From: Deltaproteobacteria bacterium
GTDB taxonomy: Bacteria > Desulfobacterota > Desulfobacteria > Desulfobacterales > UBA5852
Direction of reading: 5' to 3'
DNA length: 64,000 nt
NCBI GenBank assembly: GCA_020444045.1
Contig: JAHLLS010000016.1
Location: 1-64,000 of the forward strand
Shown: one piece after another, positions 43,549-52,125 of the stretch
Layout of the letters: each line of letters opens with the position of its first letter
How positions within the stretch are numbered: position 1 is the stretch's first letter
The notes under the pieces: generated by a model
The model's input: the letters and a program-made list of their open reading frames with translations, nothing else
What the model was told of the DNA's origin: nothing
The model's database searches: none
Made by a program: the position numbers and the translations under genes

Positions 43549-43556
43549 ACCCTATT
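43549..43556 (+). promoter_or_regulatory. ACCCTATT motif
   Basis: ACCCTATTAATC begins here, 73 nt before the start of the Pro-rich gene, the same orientation and spacing as the motif at 8488 and 13386. GGCTGCG followed by TTTAATA occurs just downstream both here and at the 8488 site. Confidence 0.35.
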
Positions 43557-43628
43557 AATCGAGGGCTGCGGATTTAATAGACTTCGAGATAAAGCAGGCA
43601 TCCGAAAAGGAGAAGGGAGCGCGCTGAG

Positions 43629-43910
43629 ATGACGGTAAGATGCGTTACATGGCTATCGACAGCGGGGGGCTCTCCTGTGCAGGATCCCCCCAATCAACCA
43701 AAACACCCCCCGGTGGAGGAACCGGGAAAAACGCCGCCGGATCCGCCACCCTTGCGCAAGCCGCCCATGGGGGATCCGGACCGGGTTCCCAAGCGGCCTC
43801 CGGTGGAAGAACCTCCGGAACGGGACAACGAACAGAAAGTGGACAGCCGCACGGAACGTGTTGTTTCCAGAGGCGGCACACGTCGACACGCCGAAAGGAG
43901 CTCATCATGA
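43629..43910 (+). CDS. Proline-rich protein, 93 aa
   Basis: MTVRCVTWLSTAGGSPVQDP leads into a Pro-rich repeat region: PPVEEPGKTPPDPPP, KPPMGDPDRVPKRPPVEEPP. The rest is charged and Arg-rich. PPVEEP occurs twice about 37 residues apart. It is likely disordered. Its TGA overlaps the ATG of the PRC-barrel gene (ATGA), which suggests coupling. GGAGAAGGGAGCG precedes the start. The composition (about one-third Pro) is unlike its neighbours but plausible for a linker or surface-interaction protein. Confidence 0.55.
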   Translation: MTVRCVTWLSTAGGSPVQDPPNQPKHPPVEEPGKTPPDPPPLRKPPMGDPDRVPKRPPVEEPPERDNEQKVDSRTERVVSRGGTRRHAERSSS

Positions 43911-44662
43911 TTCGAAGCATTCGTGCCATGTTGCACGCTGATCTGCGCGCTTTGGACGGCGGGATCGGGCGTTGTCAGGATTTCCTGTTCGACGACAAGT
44001 TATGGGCGATTCGCTACATGGTCGCCGATACCCGCAAATGGCTGCCGGGCCGCAAGGTGTTGATTTCGCCCAGTGCCCTGGGAGATTGGGACTGGCAAAC
44101 CGACGAGATACCGGTGCGGCTCGACCGGGATGCCATCGAGGCATGTCCGCCCCTGACCAGCGATATGCCGGTTTCACGCCAGTATGAAGTTGCGATTGCC
44201 GCCTATTACCAATGGCCAACCTATTGGCAGGGCCCGCATCTGTGGGGCGGGGCCATGTCACCGTTTGTGGAAAGCACGGTGGCGGCCAGACCCCTGGAGA
44301 CCATCGAGAAGCCCGGGGAAAGCAACCTGCGTTCGGTCAAGGAGGTTTCCGGCTATCATATCCAGGCCATGGACGACACCGCCGGCCATGTGGACGATTT
44401 TCTGCTGGAGCGCGACACTTGGTCCATCCGCTATCTCGTGGTGGACACGCGCAACTGGTTGCCGGGGCGTAAGGTGCTCATATCCCCCGCCTGGGCCGAT
44501 ACCATCGACTGGAAGCGCAACCGCATCACGGTCGGCATGCACCGCACGGCCATCGAAACCAGCCCAGTTTACGATCCGGAACACGGGCCGCCGTCACGTG
44601 ATGAAGAGACGATCCTGCACCGCCATTACGATTTCAAACCCTATTGGTGGGATGGGGTATAG
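43907..44662 (+). CDS. Tandem PRC-barrel domain protein (paralogue)
   Basis: 251 residues from ATG 43907 behind AAAGGAG. Two PRC units, each with DGGIGRCQDFLFDDKLW or TAGHVDDFLLERDTW, and with YMVADTRKWLPGRKVLISP and YLVVDTRNWLPGRKVLISP. The overall plan, the Tyr/Trp-rich linker and the terminal RHYDFKPYW-type tail match the protein at 18822; the two are clear paralogues. Function unknown; both are linked to the ACCCTATT motif. A Pro-rich gene is coupled upstream. The NAGGN operon begins 219 nt downstream. Confidence 0.85.
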   Translation: MIRSIRAMLHADLRALDGGIGRCQDFLFDDKLWAIRYMVADTRKWLPGRKVLISPSALGDWDWQTDEIPVRLDRDAIEACPPLTSDMPVSRQYEVAIAAYYQWPTYWQGPHLWGGAMSPFVESTVAARPLETIEKPGESNLRSVKEVSGYHIQAMDDTAGHVDDFLLERDTWSIRYLVVDTRNWLPGRKVLISPAWADTIDWKRNRITVGMHRTAIETSPVYDPEHGPPSRDEETILHRHYDFKPYWWDGV

Positions 44663-44881
44663 AAGCGGTTGGCTCCACAACGCTCGACAAGACATGGGGT
44701 CGGGCATAACGGAAAATACATGCTGTCATTTATTCACAACGGAGGGCGTTTTGATAGGGTGAAGGACGCACTGCATCGCTTGCCGGCTTCATGCGCTCCA
44801 GGTATTTCTCGACGCCGGTTGAAATGATGCGGTTCTCAAACCAACCAAGGCGTAAAGAAGATGGAGGGATAACAGCGATTC

Positions 44882-46654
44882 ATGTGCGGGATATGCGGTC
44901 AGATAACATTCAATGGTCAGGATGTGTCCACGCGATGCGTCGAGAAGATGACCGACACGATGCAACAGCGCGGACCGGACGCCCAAGGGCTTTTTGTCCA
45001 AGGGGCGGCAGCACTCGGGCACCGACGTCTCAAGATTATCGACCTGAGTGAGGCGGCACAGCAGCCGATGGTCGACAATGATCTGGGCCTTACGATTATT
45101 TTCAACGGCGCCATCTACAACTACGGTGACCTGCGCCAGCTGCTGGAAGCCAAGGGATACGGTTTTTTTTCTTCCGGCGATACCGAAGTCATTCTCAAGG
45201 CCTACCATGCCTGGGGACGCCGTTGTGTGCAACGGTTCAACGGCATGTTCGCTTTTGCCATTTACGAGCGCGACAGCGGGCAGCTCTTCCTGGCCCGCGA
45301 CCGATTGGGGATCAAGCCGCTCTACTACCATGAAAGACCAGGCGAATTCCGTTTTGCTTCCGCCCTGCCGGCCCTTGTTGCCGGCGGCGATATTGCCGGC
45401 GACATCGACCCGGTGGCTCTGCATCACTACATGACCTTTCACTCGGTGGTGCCCGCCCCGCATACGATTTTGAAAGATATCCGGAAAATACCGCCGGGGG
45501 AAACCATGACCATCGATGCCCGGGGAAGGATTGAGCGTGAGCGCTACTGGGAACTCGATTTTGGTCCCCGACCGGACGAACGTCACTATGGCATGGCGGA
45601 ATGGAAAGCGTTGACGCTGCAAACCCTGCGGCAAGCGGTCCAACGCCGGCTTACAGCGGATGTGCCCGTGGGGGTTTTGCTCTCCGGCGGGGTGGACTCC
45701 AGCCTGGTGGTGGGGCTGCTGTCGGAACTGGGGCAGCCGCACCTCACGACCTTTTCGGTCGGTTTCGATGCCGTCAACGGCGAGGAAGGCAACGAGTTCC
45801 ACTATTCCGATCTCATTGCCAAACACTTCGGTACGACCCATCACCGCATCGAATGCGATGCCGTTGATGTGTTGTCTTCCATCGAAGCGTGCCTCGCCGC
45901 CATGAGCGAACCCATGGTCAGCCACGATTGCATCGGATTTTACCTGCTGAGCCAATCCGTATCCCAACACGTCAAGGTGGTGCAGAGCGGTCAGGGTGCG
46001 GATGAAATTTTCGGTGGCTACCATTGGTATCCACCCTTAATAGACAGCCGAAATCCATTGTCGGATTATGCGCGTCATTTTTTTGATCGCACCCATTGCG
46101 AATATGCAGCCGCGGTCGATGACCGGTTTCTGGAGCGGGATTACAGTACGGCCTTCGTCCAGCGGCATTTCGATACGGCCGGTACCAACGCTCCGGTCGA
46201 CAAAGCCCTGCGAATCGATACGTCCGTCATGTTGGTGGATGACCCGGTCAAGCGTGTGGACAACATGACCATGGCCTGGGGATTGGAAGCACGCGTACCT
46301 TTTCTGGACCATGAATTGGTGGAGCTGGCGGCCCGCATCCCGGCGGAATTCAAGGTTGCCAATGGGGGTAAGCATGTGCTGAAGGAAGCCGCCCGGGACG
46401 TAATCCCCGCGGAGGTGATCGACCGTCCCAAAGGCTATTTCCCGGTGCCGGCCCTGAAATACCTGCAGGGGGATTACCTGGCCTTCGTCAAGGAGATTTT
46501 GCTGTCGCCCCGCAGCACAGCGCTTTCCCTGTTCAAACCGGACTATGTCGCCCAGGTACTGGCCGAACCGGAAAAGCACATCACGCCGCTGCGTGGCTCC
46601 AAAGCCTGGCAGATGGCTGTTTTAACCTATTGGTTGGCGGCCCAAGGACTTTGA
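44882..46654 (+). CDS. asnO: N-acetylglutaminylglutamine amidotransferase (asparagine-synthase family)
   Basis: 590 residues. Glutaminase domain begins MCGICGQITFNGQDV (Cys2 nucleophile), with QQRGPDAQGLF and TIIFNGAIYNYGDL, ending near 220. The synthetase domain has the PP-loop VGVLLSGGVDSSLVVGLL, VVQSGQGADEIFGGYHWY, MTMAWGLEARVPFLDHELVE. It amidates N-acetylglutaminylglutamine in the last step of NAGGN osmolyte synthesis. The assignment rests on the following genes, which form the conserved trio with an ATP-grasp/GNAT ligase and an M42 peptidase. Confidence 0.9.
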   Translation: MCGICGQITFNGQDVSTRCVEKMTDTMQQRGPDAQGLFVQGAAALGHRRLKIIDLSEAAQQPMVDNDLGLTIIFNGAIYNYGDLRQLLEAKGYGFFSSGDTEVILKAYHAWGRRCVQRFNGMFAFAIYERDSGQLFLARDRLGIKPLYYHERPGEFRFASALPALVAGGDIAGDIDPVALHHYMTFHSVVPAPHTILKDIRKIPPGETMTIDARGRIERERYWELDFGPRPDERHYGMAEWKALTLQTLRQAVQRRLTADVPVGVLLSGGVDSSLVVGLLSELGQPHLTTFSVGFDAVNGEEGNEFHYSDLIAKHFGTTHHRIECDAVDVLSSIEACLAAMSEPMVSHDCIGFYLLSQSVSQHVKVVQSGQGADEIFGGYHWYPPLIDSRNPLSDYARHFFDRTHCEYAAAVDDRFLERDYSTAFVQRHFDTAGTNAPVDKALRIDTSVMLVDDPVKRVDNMTMAWGLEARVPFLDHELVELAARIPAEFKVANGGKHVLKEAARDVIPAEVIDRPKGYFPVPALKYLQGDYLAFVKEILLSPRSTALSLFKPDYVAQVLAEPEKHITPLRGSKAWQMAVLTYWLAAQGL

Positions 46655-46706
46655 TCCCGCGGAGCGGTTCCTCGATCCACAAATCATTTTCGGGAGGAGA
46701 CACCCC

Positions 46707-48467
46707 ATGGAACGGACCAGTGGTCTGCGCGACCGCTTTCAGCGTGTTACCAGTTTTACAGTGCGCAACGAAAAGATACCCCAGGGACCCGAAGCCGCTA
46801 AGATGGGCGCCGACGCTTCGATCGACATGGGCTGGGGCCGCATCATCTTCGGCCACACCTTTCGTTCCCAAAAAGACCTCTGCGCCGCAATGGATCGGGA
46901 GAGCTCCGGCAAGCGCGACATCACTTTCTATCTGCGCGACCCGCACGTCCTGCTGTCGATGGGGCCGGAGCGGTTTTTCTTAGACCCTTCCCACACCTAC
47001 CGTTTATGGATGCACGAATATCAGCCACGTAATATACGCCCGGGCGCTTTTACCATACGGAGACTGCACTCCCGCAGCGATGCCGAGGGGGTGAACCGGC
47101 TCTATGCCACCCGCCAGATGGTGCGCTGCGATCCCGATTTTCTGTTGACCCACACGGCGTCGCGCCAGAGGACTTATCTCGTGGCAGAATCGCTCGTGGA
47201 TGGGAAAATCGTCGGAACTGTGACGGGTGTCGACCATGTCGAGGTCTTCGCCGATCCCGAACAGGGTGCCAGCCTGTGGTGCCTCGCCGTGGATCCCCAG
47301 GCCAATGCCCCCGGGGTGGGCGAAGCGCTGGTGCGCCATTTGACGGATCACTACCTGACCCGGGGACGGTCCTACATCGACCTGTCGGTCGTGCATACCA
47401 ACACCGAGGCGATTGCCCTCTATGAAAAGATCGGGTTCCAGCGGGTGCCGGTCTTCTGCGTCAAGCGTAAAAATTCGATCAATGAACCCCTCTACAGCGG
47501 CACTTCGCCGGTGGAAGCACTCAACCCCTATGCCGGCATCATCGTCAAAGAGGCATTGCGCCGTGGCATCGGGGTGAAGGTCGTCGATGCCGCCCATGGC
47601 TATTTTGATTTGACCTTCGGTGGCCGCAGTGTTGCCTGTCGGGAATCACTGACAGATCAGACGTCGGCGGTGGCCATGAGTCGCTGTGATGACAAGCGCG
47701 TCACCCATCGTATACTTGCCGCAAAAGACTTGAACGTTCCGCGTCAATACTCGGCCAAGGATCCGGATGAAAACCGGAAAGCCCTCAAGGCCCTGGGCCG
47801 GGTTGTGGTCAAACCGGCCCGCGGGGAGCAGGGCACCGGCATCAGTGTCGATCTGCAGACCGTGGAAGATCTGGAAAAAGGCGTTCGGCGCGCCCGCCGG
47901 TTTTGCCCGGACGTCATTCTCGAGGAATTTGTCGAGGGGGAAGACCTGCGCTTGATCGTGATCGATTACCAGATGGTGGCGGCGGCTGTCCGCCGTCCGC
48001 CGGTGCTGGTCGGCACCGGACGGCATACCCTGCGCACGCTTATCAAGAAGTACAATCGGCGACGGGCGGCGGCAACGGGCGGCGAAGGTCGTCTGCCGAT
48101 GGATGCGGAAACCAAACGTTGTCTGGAACTGGCCGGCTACCAACTGGACGATGTTCCCGCTGCGGAAACAAAGATTCCAGCACGCAAGACCGCCAATCTG
48201 CACACCGGCGGCACCATCTCGGATGTCACCGAAGAGATCCACCCCGAACTGGCGCAGATTGCCGTGAACGCCGCCCGGGCACTGGATATTCCGGTGACCG
48301 GCCTCGATTTTATGGTGCCGGACCTTGCCCGTCCGGACTACTGGATCATCGAGGCCAACGAACGCCCTGGGCTGGCGAACCACGAACCCCAACCGACGGC
48401 GGAACGTTTTATCGATTTCCTCTTTCCCCAGACGACAGGATCCCGATCAAACAGGAGACAGAACTGA
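46707..48467 (+). CDS. ngg: N-acetylglutaminylglutamine synthetase (GNAT plus ATP-grasp)
   Basis: 586 residues. The N-terminal half is a GNAT acetyltransferase (LWCLAVDPQANAPGVGEALV, NTEAIALYEKIGFQRVPV); the C-terminal half is an ATP-grasp ligase (LGRVVVKPARGEQGTGISV, VILEEFVEGEDLRLIVI, VTGLDFMVPD, IIEANERPGLANHE). One protein thus N-acetylates and condenses glutamines to N-acetylglutaminylglutamine, the substrate of the amidotransferase encoded upstream. The two genes are 52 nt apart; GGGAGGAGACACC precedes this ATG. Confidence 0.9.
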   Translation: MERTSGLRDRFQRVTSFTVRNEKIPQGPEAAKMGADASIDMGWGRIIFGHTFRSQKDLCAAMDRESSGKRDITFYLRDPHVLLSMGPERFFLDPSHTYRLWMHEYQPRNIRPGAFTIRRLHSRSDAEGVNRLYATRQMVRCDPDFLLTHTASRQRTYLVAESLVDGKIVGTVTGVDHVEVFADPEQGASLWCLAVDPQANAPGVGEALVRHLTDHYLTRGRSYIDLSVVHTNTEAIALYEKIGFQRVPVFCVKRKNSINEPLYSGTSPVEALNPYAGIIVKEALRRGIGVKVVDAAHGYFDLTFGGRSVACRESLTDQTSAVAMSRCDDKRVTHRILAAKDLNVPRQYSAKDPDENRKALKALGRVVVKPARGEQGTGISVDLQTVEDLEKGVRRARRFCPDVILEEFVEGEDLRLIVIDYQMVAAAVRRPPVLVGTGRHTLRTLIKKYNRRRAAATGGEGRLPMDAETKRCLELAGYQLDDVPAAETKIPARKTANLHTGGTISDVTEEIHPELAQIAVNAARALDIPVTGLDFMVPDLARPDYWIIEANERPGLANHEPQPTAERFIDFLFPQTTGSRSNRRQN

Positions 48468-48470
48468 CGC

Positions 48471-49598
48471 ATGCGATCGATCGACCACACCTATTTGCAG
48501 AAGATTTTATTGGCATTGCTGAATATCCCAAGCCCCTCGGGGTACTCCGATCAGATTGTCCATTTCGTCGGAAAGGAGCTCGAACGTCTTGGGCTATCCT
48601 ATAATGTTACCCGCCGCGGCGCCATCCGGGCAACCATGCAGGGAAAGCAATCCCCTTTGGATCGGGCTGTGACCGCGCATCTGGATACGCTGGGTGCCAT
48701 GGTCAACCGTCTGAAAGACAACGGACGGTTAAGGGTGTCTCCCATCGGGACCTGGGCCAGCCGATTTGCGGAAGGCGCTCGGGTGACGGTTTTTACGCCT
48801 TCCGGCCCGCAACGGGGAACTGTCCTGCCGCTCAAAGCCTCCGGTCATGTCTACGGTGATGCCATCGACAGCCAGCCGTCCGGGTGGGATTTTGTCGAGG
48901 TGCGGGTGGATGTTCCCTGCGGCAGCGCCCGTGATTTGGCGTCGGCAGGGTTTACGGTTGGAGATTTTGTCGCGTTTGATGCCTTACCCGAGATAACGCC
49001 GAACGGATTTATCAACGCCCGCCATCTGGATGACAAGGCGGGCGTGGCGGTGCTGTTGACGGCGGCCAAAAGTATTATCGATGCACAGATCGCGCTGCCG
49101 GTCGATTGCCATCTTATTTTTACGATTTTCGAAGAGGTCGGGCACGGTGCATCGGCGGCGGTCTACGGTGACGTGGCGGAAATGGTGGTGATCGAGCAAG
49201 CCCCGGTGGCTTCCGGACAGAATGCGCTGGAAGACGGCGTCACCATCGGGATGATGGACCAGAGCGGTCCTTTCGATTATCATCTCAGCCACAAACTGAT
49301 CGGCATCTGCGAAGAAAATCAGATTGCTTACGCCAAGGACGTATTCCGCTTCTACCGCAGTGATTCGGCCTCGGCGATCGAAGCCGGCAATGATACCCGA
49401 ACGGCGCTGGTTTGCTTTGGGGTGGACGGTTCGCACGGCTACGAGCGCACGCGGCTTGATTCTCTCGATGCGGTGACGCGGACCGTTGTCCATTACGTGC
49501 AGAGTGCCCCGACGTTCCGGCGGGACAAGGATGATCTGGCAACATTGAAAGACTTTCCGCATCAACCGACGCGGGACATTATTCAAATCAAAACGTGA
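48471..49598 (+). CDS. M42-family peptidase of the NAGGN trio
   Basis: 375 residues, starting 3 nt after the previous stop. Metal ligands of the M42 family: AVTAHLDTLGA, NARHLDDKAGVAVLL, FTIFEEVGHG, ALVCFGVDGSHGYERT. This third gene regularly accompanies the two NAGGN genes and is thought to remodel or recycle the osmolyte, though its exact substrate is not established. Operon structure is clear from the spacing. Confidence 0.9.
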   Translation: MRSIDHTYLQKILLALLNIPSPSGYSDQIVHFVGKELERLGLSYNVTRRGAIRATMQGKQSPLDRAVTAHLDTLGAMVNRLKDNGRLRVSPIGTWASRFAEGARVTVFTPSGPQRGTVLPLKASGHVYGDAIDSQPSGWDFVEVRVDVPCGSARDLASAGFTVGDFVAFDALPEITPNGFINARHLDDKAGVAVLLTAAKSIIDAQIALPVDCHLIFTIFEEVGHGASAAVYGDVAEMVVIEQAPVASGQNALEDGVTIGMMDQSGPFDYHLSHKLIGICEENQIAYAKDVFRFYRSDSASAIEAGNDTRTALVCFGVDGSHGYERTRLDSLDAVTRTVVHYVQSAPTFRRDKDDLATLKDFPHQPTRDIIQIKT

Positions 49599-49671
49599 AT
49601 TGCTCCTCGGGTTGGATCTTGTCCGCGAAGGGACAGTTCGAATTGCCAGTCTGAGAGGGATGCGATCCGTT

Positions 49672-49682
49672 GTGAATAGGGC
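49672..49682 (+). promoter_or_regulatory. GTGAATAGGGC, variant of the shared motif
   Basis: The orientation is opposite to that of the SDR gene it precedes (108 nt away), so it may be chance. Listed for comparison with the ACCCTATTTAC sites. Confidence 0.15.
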
Positions 49683-49789
49683 AAAGACCTAAATTTTAAA
49701 CAGGGGATGGGGTACTTGCATTTCTAATGCATTGGCGGACCAACGCCCACCGTCCTTTGTCGATAACAAACAATGCAAAGGAGGCCATC

Positions 49790-50515
49790 ATGCAAAGACG
49801 CGTCGCGCTGGTAACCGGCGCTAACAGGGGCCTGGGATTTGAGATTGCACGTCAATTAGCCGATCTGGGGATCACCGTAATCATTGGATCGCGTGATCTC
49901 GAAAAAGGGGAGGCGGCGGCCGAATCCTTGGCGAATGATCGTCGCAGTATACACAGCCGTTACCTTGATGTCACCCAGGCCACGACCATTCAGGCCGCCA
50001 TCGGGAGTATTATCGACCAGTACGGCCGCCTTGACATTCTTGTCAACAACGCCGGCATTATGATCGATTCCGAGACCACCGTTTTGGAACTCGATCTGAC
50101 GATGTTTCAGAATACCCTGGAGACCAATGCCCTGGGACCGCTGCTGCTCTGCCAGGCCTGCATCCCTTACATGCAGGAAAATAATTACGGGCGAATCGTC
50201 AACATCGCCAGCACGCTGGGGTCGCTGACGGACATCGCCACCCCGGATTCCACGTATTCGGTTATTCTTTCACCGGCTTATCGGCTTTCAAAAACACTAT
50301 TGAATGGTCTGACGGTATTAATCGCCAAGGAATTACGGGAGACCAATATCCTGGTCAATTCGGCCTGTCCAGGTTGGGTCCGCACCCGATTGGGCGGTGA
50401 TCAGGCCCCCCTGATGCCGGCCCAGGGTGCCGAGACGCCGGTCTGGCTGGCCACCTTGCCGGATGACGGTCCCCGTGGTGGTTTTTTCCGTGAAAAACGA
50501 CCGATCCCCTGGTAG
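49790..50515 (+). CDS. Short-chain dehydrogenase/reductase
   Basis: 241 residues from ATG 49790 (AAAGGAGG upstream). Cofactor motif TGANRGLGFEIARQLADLG; NNAGIM; catalytic Ser in NIASTLGSL; Tyr and Lys in YRLSKTLLNGL. The order and the C-terminal NSACPGWVRTRLGG suit the carbonyl reductase-like classical SDRs. The product and substrate are unknown. The region after the stop contains no terminator, and the YitT gene follows 116 nt on. Confidence 0.9.
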   Translation: MQRRVALVTGANRGLGFEIARQLADLGITVIIGSRDLEKGEAAAESLANDRRSIHSRYLDVTQATTIQAAIGSIIDQYGRLDILVNNAGIMIDSETTVLELDLTMFQNTLETNALGPLLLCQACIPYMQENNYGRIVNIASTLGSLTDIATPDSTYSVILSPAYRLSKTLLNGLTVLIAKELRETNILVNSACPGWVRTRLGGDQAPLMPAQGAETPVWLATLPDDGPRGGFFREKRPIPW

Positions 50516-50631
50516 TTGGCAGGATGGACCAAACGGCTCCAATTCTACCCAGGCGATGATCATCTCCGCCCGGCAGCCCAAGCTGTCAATCGCCAATCCA
50601 GATCATTGCCAGCTCGAAGGGATTTTTATCC

Positions 50632-51552
50632 ATGCGCCTTCCGGCAAGTGTTAAGCGCCGTCTGACCCTGAACCCCCGCGCCATGATCCTGCGTTTCACC
50701 TGGCAGCAAATCATGATTTCATTGGGGGCGATACTGTCAGCCCTCGCCTATGTCGTCTTTCAACTGCCGTTCAATATCGCCGCGGGAGGTGTCAGTGGGT
50801 TGGGGATTATCGTCCATCACTGGAGCGGTTTTCCTGTAGGGCTGTTCTTCCTGCTGATGAACATTCCTTTATTTGTGTTGGGGTTTTTCCATTTGGGACG
50901 CTGGCGGTTTTTCTGGTCCAGCAGTGTGGCCGTATTGGTGTTCGCTTTGGCGTCCGATGTCTTCGTCCGGTATCTGCCGCTTTGGCTGGACATTTACCCG
51001 GTCACCTCCGAACCTTTGCTGGCGTGCATCTACGCCGGCATTCTGTATGGCTTGGGCACGGGCTTGATCTATCGCTATGGCGGCACCATCGGCGGCACCT
51101 CGATCACAGCGCGCATCATCTACAACAAAACCGGTTTTCCCCTCAGCCAGTCCTATCTATTCACCGATTTGGCGGTCATTGCCCTGGCCGGCTTGGTGTT
51201 TACCATGGAAACAGCGCTTTTGGCGGCCCTGACCCTCATCCTGGTGGGGCTTTTTTCCGATTTCGTGCTGGAGGGCACAAGCCAGATGCGCACCCTGATG
51301 ATCATTACCGAAAAGCCCGACCCGATCCGCCAGGCCATCATCCACGAACTCCAGCGGGGCGTCACCCACTGGGGCGTGACCGGTGGCTACTCGCAGAAGC
51401 AACGCACCATGCTCTACCTGACGGCGCTGCGTTCCCGGATATACGATGTGAAGTATATCATCGCCCGGATCGACCCGGAGGCCTTCATGGTCGTGGGCGT
51501 TTCCCAGCAGACCTGGGGCGGTTACAACGCCCCCAAAATTGATCAGCGATGA
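50632..51552 (+). CDS. YitT-family membrane protein (DUF161/DUF2179)
   Basis: 306 residues. Five or six membrane helices with the YitT phrases FQLPFNIAAGGVSGLGIIVH, LFFLLMNIPLFVLGF, YGLGTGLIYRYGGTIGGTSI, then a cytoplasmic DUF2179 domain (RTLMIITEKPDPIRQAIIHE, RGVTHWGVTGGYS, MLYLTALRSRIYDVKYIIAR, DPEAFMVVGVSQQTWGG). Possibly a ligand-regulated transporter; the family role is unknown. It is the last gene of the accessory part of the window. Confidence 0.95.
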   Translation: MRLPASVKRRLTLNPRAMILRFTWQQIMISLGAILSALAYVVFQLPFNIAAGGVSGLGIIVHHWSGFPVGLFFLLMNIPLFVLGFFHLGRWRFFWSSSVAVLVFALASDVFVRYLPLWLDIYPVTSEPLLACIYAGILYGLGTGLIYRYGGTIGGTSITARIIYNKTGFPLSQSYLFTDLAVIALAGLVFTMETALLAALTLILVGLFSDFVLEGTSQMRTLMIITEKPDPIRQAIIHELQRGVTHWGVTGGYSQKQRTMLYLTALRSRIYDVKYIIARIDPEAFMVVGVSQQTWGGYNAPKIDQR

Positions 51553-51966
51553 ATATTGGAATGCCGGGGCTGCATGAAAACCAAGCGGCCCTCAAATAGT
51601 GCCGGTTCATCAATGGCCAATTTGCCCGACCCGCCGAAGGCGGATAAATATCGGCGTTGCGCGAAAAATCGAATTCTAGGAATATCAACCCTATGCCTGC
51701 GGTTAAATTTCCCGCGCGCCTTTATTTCAACCAAATTCGCCGATTTCTGGATGGGCACTAAATAGTGAGATTCTGCCGGCAGTGACGGCAACCGGACGAA
51801 ACGGCTTGTCTCTGGGTTTCTCAACTTGACGACAGGTCGCTTTTCATCCTATTCTTCCGCCCGTTGGAAGCATTCCCGCGATATGGCGGTTTCGGTCGCG
51901 ATTGGTATCGGTGGATAAACTTGCGTAAAAAGTTGTATTTTGCGGTTGTTTGCGCTACTTTGCCAC
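51553..51966. other. Intergenic region with a promoter
   Basis: No coding region is supported. A near-consensus promoter lies at 51826-51855, listed separately. The rest is somewhat AT-rich. If the promoter is used, transcripts run about 150 nt into the inverted repeat at 51967-52012. Confidence 0.4.
51826..51855 (+). promoter_or_regulatory. Candidate sigma-70 promoter
   Basis: TTGACG and TATTCT are separated by 18 nt. The transcript would read rightward toward the tRNA/terminator region and mfd. It might drive a small RNA of about 150 nt or serve mfd. No downstream gene is obvious before the terminator. Confidence 0.4.
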
Positions 51967-52012
51967 AAAAAAAGGGAATCCGGCAGATTTTATTAAATGC
52001 CTGATTCCCTTT
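51967..52012 (-). terminator. Terminator of the tRNA gene
   Basis: On the minus strand GGGAATC-A-GGCA and TGCC-G-GATTCCC form a stem followed by seven T. It begins 9 nt after the CCA of the tRNA. The plus strand has a weaker T run after the same stem, so a rightward transcript could also end here. Confidence 0.85.
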
Positions 52013-52020
52013 AAAAATTC

Positions 52021-52096
52021 TGGAGCCGGCGAGCGGATTTGAACCGCTGTCCTGCTGATTACGAATCAGCTGCTCTACCAACTGAGCTACGCCGGC
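52021..52096 (-). tRNA. tRNA-Thr (anticodon CGT)
   Basis: The minus strand folds as a standard tRNA: acceptor GCCGGCG/CGCCGGC, D arm with GTAGCTCAGTTGGTAGAGC, anticodon stem GCTGA/TCAGC with loop TTCGTAA (anticodon CGT), T arm with GGTTCAAATCC, and encoded CCA. 76 nt. It reads ACG (Thr). Confidence 0.97.
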
Positions 52097-52125
52097 GCGA
52101 CGAGACTCCCTCTACTGATTTTAAG

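Noticed and set aside
43640..43906. Extended N-terminus of the second PRC-barrel protein
   Set aside because: The ATG at 43907 has a strong ribosome site and matches the paralogue's start; the upstream frame overlaps a better-supported Pro-rich gene.
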